Shown here piece by piece: positions 8,121-14,640 of a DNA stretch of 16,267 nt. Every line of letters starts with the position of its first letter. Positions within the stretch are counted from its first letter, which is position 1. Under the pieces are notes generated by a model that was given only the letters and a program-made list of their open reading frames with translations, was not told the DNA's origin and did no database searches. Both the position numbers and the translations under genes were made by a program. Source of the stretch: JASFTV01 sp050050615 (GTDB taxonomy: Bacteria > Desulfobacterota > DSM-4660 > Desulfatiglandales > HGW-15); assembly GCA_050050615.1 (NCBI GenBank), contig JASFTV010000041.1, forward strand, positions 1 to 16,267, in the 5' to 3' direction.

Positions 8121-8281
8121 TTGGAGGTTCTAGATATTGAAATTCCCTTCCCTCCTGAAACGTGCCCACCCATGCCGTCGGCTACAAGGAAGAGTCCCTC
8201 AGTCTCACAGCAAAGGTAGCTGCCTTCGTTCCGACCCCGATAACGGCCGGCATCGGAAAACCCAAAGGATCTGAATTCCAT
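8117..8281 (-). pseudogene. Truncated PP2C-family protein phosphatase (N-terminal remnant)
   Basis: A 54-codon frame, ATG 8279-8281 to TAG 8117-8119, encodes the start of a PP2C (Stp1/PrpC-like) phosphatase. PP2C motif I is seen as SDAGRYRGRNEGSYL (residues 9-23; family form 'sDvGxxRxxNEDs'), followed by GLFLVADGMGGHVSGG (29-44), whose DGMGGH holds a metal-binding Asp. The match ends there. A full PP2C has about 240-260 residues, so some 80% is missing and catalysis is not expected. The metal-site Asp of 'NED' is Gly here. The truncation point falls at the 3' end of the convergent PAS gene (4-nt overlap), suggesting a rearrangement. A sigma-54-like promoter lies upstream, with the palindromic element behind it. 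It could still make a short peptide, but no good ribosome binding site is seen. Confidence 0.75.
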
Positions 8282-8326
8282 AGATAAACTTTATCGAATA
8301 CCAAAAATCGGGGAGAGTCCTTATTG

Positions 8327-8341
8327 GCAAAATCCCTGCCG
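8327..8341 (-). promoter_or_regulatory. Candidate sigma-54 (-24/-12) promoter for the PP2C remnant
   Basis: On the minus strand the sequence is CGGCAGGGATTTTGC. GG and GC are separated by exactly 10 nt, as in the consensus TGGCAC-N5-TTGC; first T is C and the C after GGCA is G. The predicted start of transcription is about 35 nt upstream of the PP2C ATG, in the right orientation. Single matches of this kind can be chance. Confidence 0.4.
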
Positions 8342-8390
8342 AGCCTTTTTTCAGGGTGGTCGCGGAATTGGAAAAATATACTAAGACATC

Positions 8391-8704
8391 TCAGCAGTGT
8401 CCGGTTAGGATTTTGCCAATATGAGTCGATACTGGCGTTGTAGTCCGCGGGGCTCTCTTTTCAAAAACGAAAAGTCGGTGCCCGGGAATCAACACCAGGT
8501 ATTGGGTGAGGCGGGCGGAGAGCCTCCCGGGAATCGCCATGAAAGGACTTACATAGAACTGGCTGCGAAGGTGCTCCGCCCGCCTTCGCTGCCCCCTTCT
8601 GCATAGCCCTTCCCGGAAACCCTTCGTTTTTGAAAAGAGAGCCCCGCGGACTACTCATTGGCCATCAAAGGGGATTATGCAAAATTCTAACCGGACACCG
8701 CTGA
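8391..8704. mobile_element. 314-bp MITE-like element with terminal inverted repeats
   Basis: The ends form 26-bp terminal inverted repeats with 24 matches: 8391-8416 (TCAGCAGTGTCCGGTTAG, then GATTTTGC) and 8679-8704 on the opposite strand. No transposase is encoded; the ORFs inside are short and mirror each other because of the repeats. This is the make-up of a non-autonomous element moved by a transposase elsewhere. The GTGTCCGGTTAG end recalls IS4-type insertion sequences, from memory only. No clear target duplication was found. It lies upstream of the PP2C remnant and holds a second palindrome. Confidence 0.7.
8441..8653. repeat. Inner palindrome with perfect 30-bp inverted repeats, possibly a second inserted element
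   Basis: Bases 8441-8470 and 8624-8653 are exact reverse complements (TAGTCCGCGGGGCTCTCTTT followed by TCAAAAACGA). Further in, GGCGGGCGGAG (8510-8520) pairs with 8574-8584 and GCGAAGG (8565-8571) with 8583-8589 as an alternative stem. CCCGGGAATC occurs twice as a direct repeat (8481-8490, 8526-8535). The outermost TA on each side would fit a TA target duplication of a Tc1/IS630-type MITE with 28-bp ends. The 24-25 nt flanking spacers do not pair with each other, which suggests that this unit is nested within the outer element. Confidence 0.7.
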
Positions 8705-8881
8705 AAATAAGTAAAATAATAATAGATTTAGAATAAATAAGACACAATAGAATAAAATAAGATAAAATAACTTTCTTAATATTTCTTTTGGTAGAGATAT
8801 TCGGTGATGCGGTCAACTTTTATTTTGGGGAAGAGGGGATCAGGAGGGATTCTGGGTGAGAATGGCAAGACTTGAGACGGT
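8705..8881. other. AT-rich low-complexity gap
   Basis: Next to the mobile element lies a run of degenerate AATAAAATAAG-like units (about 8705-8770). No ORF, clear terminator or promoter could be supported. Confidence 0.5.
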
Positions 8882-9238
8882 CTACCACAACCAATTCCCG
8901 TTCTTATCCCACCGGCTATTGACGGGCAGTCCAATCTTAGAGAGTAGGTGATGGAACAAGAAGCGCCTATTTCCTCTAAAGTAGCCCAGTTCCTTGCAGT
9001 CTTCGTGAGGCTTGTAACCGTTGTCCCTCGCCTCGGAAACCGTCATGGTCTGGGCTGACTTACCGGCGACACAGATATGATCGAAATGGATAGAATGATA
9101 TAGTTTGTCCTCTGTGGTTACGACGACAACGGCATTTCCAGGAATTTCCTCGTCAACGGTAATATAGATGCTGAGGAAGAAGCCTATAACAAGCAAAATG
9201 ATCAGTACTACGACAACGATTTTACCTTTTTCCCGCAT
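8882..9238 (-). CDS. Small membrane-anchored or secreted protein with YH...C/...C motif
   Basis: A 118-residue protein of unknown function. One hydrophobic helix (about 7-27) after a basic N-terminus would anchor or export it. The outer part contains KLYHSIHFDHICVAG and VSEARDNGYKPHEDC. This resembles the small-domain pattern 'YHxxxC...xxeAxxxGyxPCxxC' seen in many secreted nuclease-associated and metal-binding-like proteins, but with only C56 and C81 plus several His (48, 51, 54, 78), so it is a degenerate form. ATG at 9236-9238 is preceded by GGGG at about 5 nt. It lies 132 nt downstream of the DUF1178 gene on the same strand and could belong to that operon. No specific function is claimed. 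Confidence 0.7.
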   Translation of the reverse strand: MREKGKIVVVVLIILLVIGFFLSIYITVDEEIPGNAVVVVTTEDKLYHSIHFDHICVAGKSAQTMTVSEARDNGYKPHEDCKELGYFRGNRRFLFHHLLSKIGLPVNSRWDKNGNWLW

Positions 9239-9370
9239 TTGCCCCGATTCCAGACAAGAGGTGTTGCATCATCCCGAAATTTCCGAATGCCTGGTCTTCT
9301 ACACGTTTTCTGTGACAAAGTCAAATCATCTAAATCAAACGGAAGCAAGAAGAGAAGAATCGCGTGCCAA

Positions 9371-9796
9371 TCAGTTCTTTTTGTCGTCATCTATTTTGGG
9401 AATGGGAACCTTGAAAAACTCAATGTTCTCTTTTTTCATGATTTTTTCTTCTTCGGCCGTCGCTGATCCCCTGATATTTCTTTTTTCGGCAACGCCGTAA
9501 TGCATTTTCAGCGCTTCCTTGGCGAAATCGGGTCCCACGTTGTCAAAATTCTCGTTGACATATTCCACGATCTCCTTGGCCAACCTGCGGTAATCAATGG
9601 GTTCAACATCTTTTTCCGCGTCGACCCGTGTAGAGGTTTTCGTGGCAACAGGGGACAAGATCCTTTTGACTCGGGTATCGTTACAATAAGGGCAACTCAC
9701 CAGTCTTTTGGCGTTCTGTTCCTCAAAGGACTGCGTGTTATTGAACCATCCTTCAAACCGGTGACCCTTGGAACACTCTAGATCAAATACGATCAT
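9371..9796 (-). CDS. DUF1178 family zinc-ribbon protein
   Basis: A 141-residue DUF1178 protein of unknown function, expected in the cytoplasm. The N-terminus MIVFDLECSKGHRFEGWF is the family hallmark. C8/H12 and the C35PYC38 pair probably form a zinc ribbon (VSCPYCNDTRVKRILSPV). The C-terminal part has the family's conserved FAKEALKMHYGVAEKRNIRG and SATAEEE segments. The length is typical. Its ATG overlaps the nfo stop in ATGA (9793-9796), so the two are translationally coupled. The conserved domain is clear; the biochemical role is not known for the family. Confidence 0.93.
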   Translation of the reverse strand: MIVFDLECSKGHRFEGWFNNTQSFEEQNAKRLVSCPYCNDTRVKRILSPVATKTSTRVDAEKDVEPIDYRRLAKEIVEYVNENFDNVGPDFAKEALKMHYGVAEKRNIRGSATAEEEKIMKKENIEFFKVPIPKIDDDKKN

Positions 9797-10665
9797 TGAT
9801 TATCCGCTGTGCGAATTAGACTTCTCAATAAGTTTAGGTTGATGGTATCCATATCTATTCCCTTTTCATTCTTGCCTTTGGGTGTTTCTAGCAAAAAAGG
9901 GTGATCTTCAAATCTTGAATCATTCAGAAGATAGGAGAAGGCGTTCAATCCGATGAAGCCGCTGCCCGGATGCTCATGCCGGTCTATCCTTGATCCAAGC
10001 CCGTTTTTTGAGTCATTCACATGAAAGAGCTTTAATCGAGCAAGTCCTATAATTCTATCAAATTTCTGGAAGAGACGCTTGTAAGTTGCTGCACTTCGAA
10101 AATCATATCCTGCCGTAAATGCGTGACACGTGTCAAAACAGACCCCTAATCTTTCTTGGGACTCTGTGAACGCGATGATTTCGGCAAGGTGTTCAAATCG
10201 ATACCCCAGATTCGTCCCCTGACCAGAGGTTGTCTCAAGGAGAATTTTTGCCCTATGATTTCGGGCCCGATCATACACCCGATTGATGCCTTCAGCGATT
10301 CTTCTAAGCCCCTTCTTTTCCCCTTCTCCCAGGTGAGACCCGGGATGAATGACCACATAAGGAATCCCTAAGAGCTCCGCCCTCTCCAATTCATCAAGCA
10401 AGGCACGAAAAGATTTCTCTCTGAGCTCCGAATTCGGCGAAGCAAGGTTAATCAAATAACTGTCATGAACAGCTGCTGGTTTGACCGAGGTATCTTGGCG
10501 GGTCCTTTGAAAAGCATCAATGTCAGCCGCCGTTAATTTCTTCTTTTTCCAGTGATTCCGACTGCCGCTAAAGATCTGAATGGCGCGGCATCCGATTTCT
10601 TTCCCTCTGATGAGTGCCCTGTACAGGCCGCTACCAATGGACATATGGGCACCTAGCAGAGGCAT
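9793..10665 (-). CDS. nfo: Endonuclease IV (AP endonuclease, deoxyribonuclease IV)
   Basis: A 290-residue Zn-dependent AP endonuclease that incises DNA 5' to abasic sites in base excision repair. All nine metal ligands known from E. coli Nfo can be matched: H67, H107 (VVIHPGSH), E144 (LLETTSGQG), D178 and H181 (CFDTCHAFTAGYD), H215 (LFHVNDSK), D228 and H230 (RIDRHEHPG), E260 (LLETPKG). The frame is open upstream to 10764, but family members begin MPLLGAHMS, so ATG 10665 is chosen. That start is 1 nt after the XRE-cupin stop (TGAgATG), which explains the lack of a good ribosome binding site. Length matches E. coli (285). The 3' end overlaps DUF1178 by 4 nt. Confidence 0.95.
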   Translation of the reverse strand: MPLLGAHMSIGSGLYRALIRGKEIGCRAIQIFSGSRNHWKKKKLTAADIDAFQRTRQDTSVKPAAVHDSYLINLASPNSELREKSFRALLDELERAELLGIPYVVIHPGSHLGEGEKKGLRRIAEGINRVYDRARNHRAKILLETTSGQGTNLGYRFEHLAEIIAFTESQERLGVCFDTCHAFTAGYDFRSAATYKRLFQKFDRIIGLARLKLFHVNDSKNGLGSRIDRHEHPGSGFIGLNAFSYLLNDSRFEDHPFLLETPKGKNEKGIDMDTINLNLLRSLIRTADNQ

Positions 10666-10666
10666 C

Positions 10667-11362
10667 TCATTTTTCAGCGTAAAGGACAGCCAAGATCTTC
10701 GTTGTTTCAGTACCGTAGCATTTGACCAGATGAGGGACCGTGGAGTCATAGTATATGGCATCACCTGGGTCGAGGATATGTATCTGTTTTCCTAAACGCA
10801 CCTCCATTCTTCCGGTCAAGACAAAAATAAACTCTTGCCCATCGTGGGTCGATCTCTCTTCTTCTGTATCCGCGGGTTCAAGGGTCACCAGAAAGGGTTC
10901 CATATGCCTGTCCTTTTTGTGGGGTGCTAAGGATTCATACTCATATCCGTATTGCTTTCCTTTTTTTGAGTCGTATCTGGAGACCACTTTTCGGTCACCC
11001 CGGCGGACAATCGTATAGGGCCTTTCCTCGTCACCGGAGATAAAATACCCCATTTTCATCTCCAGGGCCTTAGCCAACTTTATAACGGTTCCTAAGGGTG
11101 GCGCAATCTCGCCCTCTTCGATTCCTGAAAGGAGCTCTATTTCAATGTCGGTCCTCTGGGAAATATCCTTGAGGCTCAGGCCCCGCTTTTCGCGTACACT
11201 TCTGACCCGTTCACCCACTTTGACAACGATGTCTTCCTTCGGCTCTTCACGGCCTATGCTGTCCATGAAAGCTTTCTCTTCGTCTCTGGTCGCAAATTGG
11301 CTCAAGTCGCCCAGGAAATCGTCGTAGCTATCCATCCTGTTTTTCCTGTCTTTTTCATCCAT
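10667..11362 (-). CDS. XRE-family regulator with C-terminal cupin domain
   Basis: A 231-residue transcription regulator. An acidic N-terminal stretch (1-45) precedes an XRE helix-turn-helix (about 48-106; VRSVREKRGLSLKDISQRT). The C-terminal cupin_2 domain (about 155-229) has HDGQEFIFVLTGRMEV (from His173) and GDAIYYDSTVPH (to His211), the small-molecule sensing barrel. The operator and ligand are unknown. The start could be ATG 11360-11362, with a weak ribosome binding site, or in-frame ATG 11333-11335, preceded by AGGA about 7 nt upstream. The gene leads the group regulator-nfo-DUF1178, with 1 nt to nfo, so it is co-transcribed with a DNA-repair gene and may control its own operon (inference). 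Confidence 0.93.
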   Translation of the reverse strand: MDEKDRKNRMDSYDDFLGDLSQFATRDEEKAFMDSIGREEPKEDIVVKVGERVRSVREKRGLSLKDISQRTDIEIELLSGIEEGEIAPPLGTVIKLAKALEMKMGYFISGDEERPYTIVRRGDRKVVSRYDSKKGKQYGYEYESLAPHKKDRHMEPFLVTLEPADTEEERSTHDGQEFIFVLTGRMEVRLGKQIHILDPGDAIYYDSTVPHLVKCYGTETTKILAVLYAEK

Positions 11363-11632
11363 GATGGTTGTTTACCAATCCTTGTTCATAATGATTCACG
11401 AACCGTTTTGGGAAATGCTCTATAGGTCAAACAAAGGGGTGGAACATCCGAATCATCTCGAAAACCATATGCCTGCATTTGCCCAGCTCGACCTTTTTCT
11501 GCATCTTCATGGTTAGCATTTTATGGGACTGAAGGTCAAGTGCTGGCTCCAATTTATCCTGTCTTTCAGGCCGAGATCCTTGGAATCGCAAGCGCCCGAA
11601 AGTCTCATCAGGTGGGCTTCGAGGCCGGGCTT
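11363..11632. other. Gap between the aminotransferase and XRE-cupin genes
   Basis: 270 nt with no supported gene. A minus-strand frame (11427-11654) overlaps the aminotransferase 3' end and lacks a family match, so it was not called. The XRE-cupin promoter should lie at about 11363-11420, but no good -35/-10 pair was found. Confidence 0.4.
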
Positions 11633-12625
11633 TCAGAGGTCGGCTGATCGCCAATCTATATCCGTCAGGAGTTCGCTGTTTTCCGTCATATCTTTCTCCA
11701 AGAGATCGGACAACCTCCTATAGGCCGGGCCAGGGGCCCCTTGGCCAATGGTATGGCCGTCAAAGCTTACAACGGGAATGAGATTGATGGAGGTACCCAT
11801 GAGCATAATCTCTGAGGCGAGATAGGCTTCCTCTGCAGGGATCCTGTCAAACCGGACGTCCGTAACGCGTTTCTCTTTGACCAGCACGTCCGCCAACTCA
11901 AAGTTTCGTTTGGCCGTAATGCCTGCTAGGGTCTTTTCGAAACCCGGAAACTTTAGGACCCCATCCCTCGACAGCACGCTAATATTTTCAGTGGGTGCCT
12001 CCGCAAGAAACCCATCTTCATCAAGAGCGATCGAGTACCCGCAGCCTGCATTGATGGCCTCCATCTTCATGAGGACATTCGGCAGATAGTTGCATGATTT
12101 TATGGTTGCAAAAAAAGGCTTTTTGACCGGAACCGTGCTTGTAATGATAGGAATACCCTCGGCGTGGACCCTTTGCGGTGGGTTAAGGTAGCGAACCACG
12201 TTTATATACATTTGGCTTGCTGGGCACTCAAAAGGGTCCGTGGTGAAACCTCCGGGGCCTCTCGAAATGGTGACACGAATGAGGCAGTCCTTTTCTCCCC
12301 CCTTGAGAACTGAAGCTTTTATGATATCTCTGATCTGCTTGTATTGGGGCGGAAGATTTAGAGAAACGGCCCTGGCTGATCGTTCTAGCCGGTCGAGGTG
12401 TGCCTCCATCTGATAGATTTTGCCATGCACGCAACGCATGACATCAAATACACCATCGCCCCTGTGGACCAGGTGATCGTCGACGGGGACCATCATCAAG
12501 TCCGGGTCTGTCACGATCCCCTGCCATTGCGTGGAATACATGGCCAGGTAATCGCCCTGCCATGGCTTTTTTTCAGAGGCAAGGTTCGAAAAGAAATTCT
12601 CTTTGGTCAGCAACGTGAATTTCAT
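11633..12625 (-). CDS. Class IV PLP-dependent aminotransferase (BCAT/D-amino acid transaminase/ADC lyase family)
   Basis: A 330-residue fold-type IV PLP enzyme. The PLP Lys is K176 in ATIKSCNYLPN. HRGDGVFDVMR (54-64) and LAEAPTENISVL (207-218, with the PLP-contacting Glu and Asn) are the other family marks. Members transaminate branched-chain or D-amino acids or cleave 4-amino-4-deoxychorismate; sequence alone does not choose among these. An N-terminal extension of about 40 residues precedes the usual family start. AAGGAC lies 5 nt before ATG 12625. It stands alone: 270 nt separate it from the XRE-cupin gene downstream. There is no neighbouring ilv, pab or dal gene to settle the substrate. 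Confidence 0.9.
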   Translation of the reverse strand: MKFTLLTKENFFSNLASEKKPWQGDYLAMYSTQWQGIVTDPDLMMVPVDDHLVHRGDGVFDVMRCVHGKIYQMEAHLDRLERSARAVSLNLPPQYKQIRDIIKASVLKGGEKDCLIRVTISRGPGGFTTDPFECPASQMYINVVRYLNPPQRVHAEGIPIITSTVPVKKPFFATIKSCNYLPNVLMKMEAINAGCGYSIALDEDGFLAEAPTENISVLSRDGVLKFPGFEKTLAGITAKRNFELADVLVKEKRVTDVRFDRIPAEEAYLASEIMLMGTSINLIPVVSFDGHTIGQGAPGPAYRRLSDLLEKDMTENSELLTDIDWRSADL

Positions 12626-12984
12626 GGATCGTCCTTATCTCAAACGGAATCAAACAAGATCTCTTTTCTCAACACCCTATTCAAGGGGTCCTGTTTTTGT
12701 ATCGCTAGGATTACCCCTAGACAGGTCATGAGCCAGCGTGTCGAACAAAAAACCGATTTGGGCATCAAGATGGTCTTACTGAAAGAGGTTGACCTTGCGG
12801 CATGATGATTCCTTGGCTGATTTGGTGGGCTCCGAACGAGAGAGCACCCCTCTCCCTCTGGCTTGACAGCCCCACATTTGAAGAACTATTATCATTTCAG
12901 AACATTTGTGCAAACTATAATGATAGAATTCAAAAAATCAATGCATTTCTTTGATCATTTCAATGAGGTTCCGGGGGGTAGATT
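12626..12984. other. Divergent intergenic region, aminotransferase versus LOG gene
   Basis: 359 nt between divergent genes. It holds the LOG promoter described separately and a hairpin at 12690-12725 (CTAGG/CCTAG inside CCTGT/ACAGG). There is no T-run to make it a terminator and no credible ORF. Confidence 0.5.
12863..12892 (+). promoter_or_regulatory. Sigma-70 promoter for the LOG-rsmG pair
   Basis: Consensus -35 TTGACA (12863-12868), an 18-nt spacer and TATTAT (12887-12892), about 93 nt ahead of the LOG ATG. A second TATAAT (12916-12921) lies downstream without a good -35. A 7-bp inverted repeat, TATCATT/AATGATA (12890-12896, 12919-12925), overlaps this zone and could be an operator. Confidence 0.65.
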
Positions 12985-13638
12985 ATGCGTGAGAGACAGT
13001 ACATTGTTGACGAGCTGACCAAAAATGATACGTGGAGAATGTTCAATATCATGGCCGAGTTCGTGGAAGGATTTGATGTGCTCCCCGAGGTGTATCCGGC
13101 TGTAACGATCTTTGGCTCCTCCCGGTCCCATCCTAATAGTGGAACCTATAGAACGACAGAAAAAACCGCCCGATTACTCGCGGAGAACGACTTCAATGTC
13201 ATCTCAGGTGGAGGACCGGGTGTCATGGAGGCGGCAAATAAGGGCGCTTCGGAGGCTGGCGGCAAATCCGTTGGGCTTCATATCCATCTTCCGAGCGAAC
13301 AGAGACCTAATCGATATGCGAATGTTCGGCTTGATTTCAAGTATTTTTTTATCAGAAAGGTCATGTTTGTAAAATATGCAGTGGCCTATATCATCATGCC
13401 CGGTGGCTTTGGAACTCTGGATGAGCTCTTTGAGGCCCTCACCCTGATTCAAACTAAAAGGATTAGATCCTTTCCCGTCGTTCTTCTAGATTCCGAATAC
13501 TGGGAGGGACTCATTGACTGGTTGAGAGGAACCCTCATTAAAGAGAAGTGCATATCCACATCCGATCTGGACATCTTCAGCTTGGTCAATACGCCGGAGG
13601 AGGCTATTCGTATCATAAAGAGGAGGGTTGTTGTCTGA
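12985..13638 (+). CDS. LOG family protein (nucleoside-5'-monophosphate phosphoribohydrolase, TIGR00730-like)
   Basis: A 217-residue LOG-type protein, often misnamed 'lysine decarboxylase'. Characterised members release the base from adenosine- or cytokinin-type nucleotides by hydrolysing the ribose-5'-phosphate bond. Both signatures are intact: GGGPGVMEAANKG (75-87) and PGGFGTLDE (139-147), with GSSR (44-47) near the N-terminus. The ATG follows a G-rich ribosome binding site (CCGGGGGGT about 6 nt upstream). The last codons contain AGGAGG (13621-13626), which serves the next gene, and the stop overlaps the proposed rsmG start in CTGA. The true bacterial substrate is not known from sequence. 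Confidence 0.93.
   Translation: MRERQYIVDELTKNDTWRMFNIMAEFVEGFDVLPEVYPAVTIFGSSRSHPNSGTYRTTEKTARLLAENDFNVISGGGPGVMEAANKGASEAGGKSVGLHIHLPSEQRPNRYANVRLDFKYFFIRKVMFVKYAVAYIIMPGGFGTLDELFEALTLIQTKRIRSFPVVLLDSEYWEGLIDWLRGTLIKEKCISTSDLDIFSLVNTPEEAIRIIKRRVVV
13621..13626 (+). promoter_or_regulatory. Shine-Dalgarno AGGAGG that places the rsmG start at CTG
   Basis: A full consensus AGGAGG sits within the LOG 3' end. The only in-frame codon at normal distance (8 nt) is CTG 13635-13637, inside CTGA with the LOG stop. The in-frame GTG 13548 lies upstream of it, and TTG 13656 is about 29 nt away with no site of its own. Confidence 0.6.
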
Positions 13639-14300
13639 GATCGAACGTTGATGACTTGAAGCTCCTTTTGCATGGTGCGGTGGAAATTGGGATAGGATTA
13701 TCTCAGCACCAACTGGATCTGATCCGTATTTACCTAGATGAACTATGCGATTGGAATCGGCGCATAAATCTGACGGGCTTGTCTGGAAGGGAGCGGATAG
13801 TTGTTGAGCTTTTTCTCGATTCCCTCATCCCCGCCCCTTTTCTGCCGAAAGAAGGGAGAATGCTCGACGTGGGTTCCGGAGCCGGTTTTCCTGGTCTGCC
13901 TCTGAAGATTCTCAACCCCCATCTCAAGACGCACCTGCTGGAGGCGAACTCAAAGAAAGTCAGTTTCTTGAAGCAAGTCATTCGCCTGTTGCAGCTAAAA
14001 GAGGTCAAAGTCATTCGCGGTCGTATTGAAAAGGATGAAAACAATCTTCATGGCGATGGTTACCACATCATCACAGCGCGCGCACTGGCTAACCTTGGTC
14101 AAACGATCGTCTGGTGTACCCCCCTTTTGTGCCCCGATGGACTGCTGGTGAGCTTTCTGGGCCCTCGTGCAAAAGAGGAGATAGAGGCGACTCGGGCGGT
14201 CATGGAAGGACATGGGCTCAGGGTCCACAAAATGATCCGTTATTTCTTGCCCGGGAAAGAGGCCGAGAGGAACATCGTTCTCTTTGAGAAAAGGGCATGA
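13635..14300 (+). CDS. rsmG: 16S rRNA (guanine527-N7)-methyltransferase RsmG (GidB)
   Basis: A SAM-dependent methyltransferase that modifies G527 of 16S rRNA. From the proposed CTG start it has 221 residues, within the family range (about 200-240). Motifs: WNRRINLTGL (40-49), the SAM loop LDVGSGAGFPGLPLKI (77-92), LLEANSKKVSFLKQVI (101-116) and ITARALANL. The start is unusual: see the AGGAGG site 8 nt upstream and the 4-nt CTGA overlap with the LOG gene. Alternatives are TTG 13656 (no ribosome binding site) and GTG 13548 (a 91-nt overlap). Identity is firm; the start is moderately sure. It is the last gene before a gene-free palindromic region, without the gid/par genes that often flank rsmG. 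Confidence 0.93.
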   Translation: MRSNVDDLKLLLHGAVEIGIGLSQHQLDLIRIYLDELCDWNRRINLTGLSGRERIVVELFLDSLIPAPFLPKEGRMLDVGSGAGFPGLPLKILNPHLKTHLLEANSKKVSFLKQVIRLLQLKEVKVIRGRIEKDENNLHGDGYHIITARALANLGQTIVWCTPLLCPDGLLVSFLGPRAKEEIEATRAVMEGHGLRVHKMIRYFLPGKEAERNIVLFEKRA

Positions 14301-14640
14301 GAGACTGAGATACAACATAGTAGTATCGTATCCCAGAGATACCCTAAATAAGTCCCTATCCCGGTTGGAAGATTCATGCCGTTGGGGGCCTGTCGGGGGC
14401 TGTTCTGTGGCGACTGGCAAAAATTCGGTGCCCTTCGGCTTTACTCAGGGCGGTGAGCACGTCAAACAGCCGTTGAAAGGGGCAAGTACGAATTTTGGTT
14501 GCGGGTGGCAGGAGAGCGCCCCCCGACGGCCCCGCAAGCAGCAAAATCTAAGATCTCAAGTGTCCCAAATCCTTAAAGGTATTTCTGGGACGCCACACTG
14601 GGATAGGGTCAGGCCCTTGGATCTGGCGTTAGAGAGGGAT
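14301..14640. other. Gene-free gap with palindromic repeats between rsmG and the TetR gene
   Basis: 340 nt between convergent genes. Besides the palindrome listed separately there is a hairpin at 14562-14591 (GTCCCA/TGGGAC around CCTTAAAGG). It has no T-run, so it is not a standard terminator. No gene was found. Confidence 0.5.
14377..14540. repeat. Degenerate palindromic (REP-like) element
   Basis: Two arms of about 50 nt are imperfect reverse complements. GTCGGGGGC (14392-14400) faces GCCCCCCGAC (14518-14527), and AAAATTCG (14420-14427) faces CGAATTTT (14489-14496), with a G-rich outer part GGGGCC/GGCCCC. Inside is a smaller hairpin GCCCT/AGGGC (14430-14434, 14447-14451) of the 'cccttcgg...ctcaggg' kind common in bacterial intergenic repeats. 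It is probably an old palindromic unit; copies elsewhere would prove it. Confidence 0.55.

Noticed and set aside
8161..8260. Possible riboswitch-like structure after the PAS gene
   Set aside because: The sequence is explained by the PP2C reading frame on the minus strand; no c-di-GMP or cobalamin riboswitch core was recognised.
11427..11654. 75-codon minus-strand ORF, with a tail CRHMVFEMIRMFHPFV faintly like the HPFxPF helix of class I tRNA synthetases
   Set aside because: It overlaps the aminotransferase 3' end, the resemblance is one short segment, and the first half looks non-coding.
12398..12805. 135-codon plus-strand ORF across the aminotransferase 5' end
   Set aside because: Mostly antisense to the aminotransferase, with no ribosome binding site or family match.
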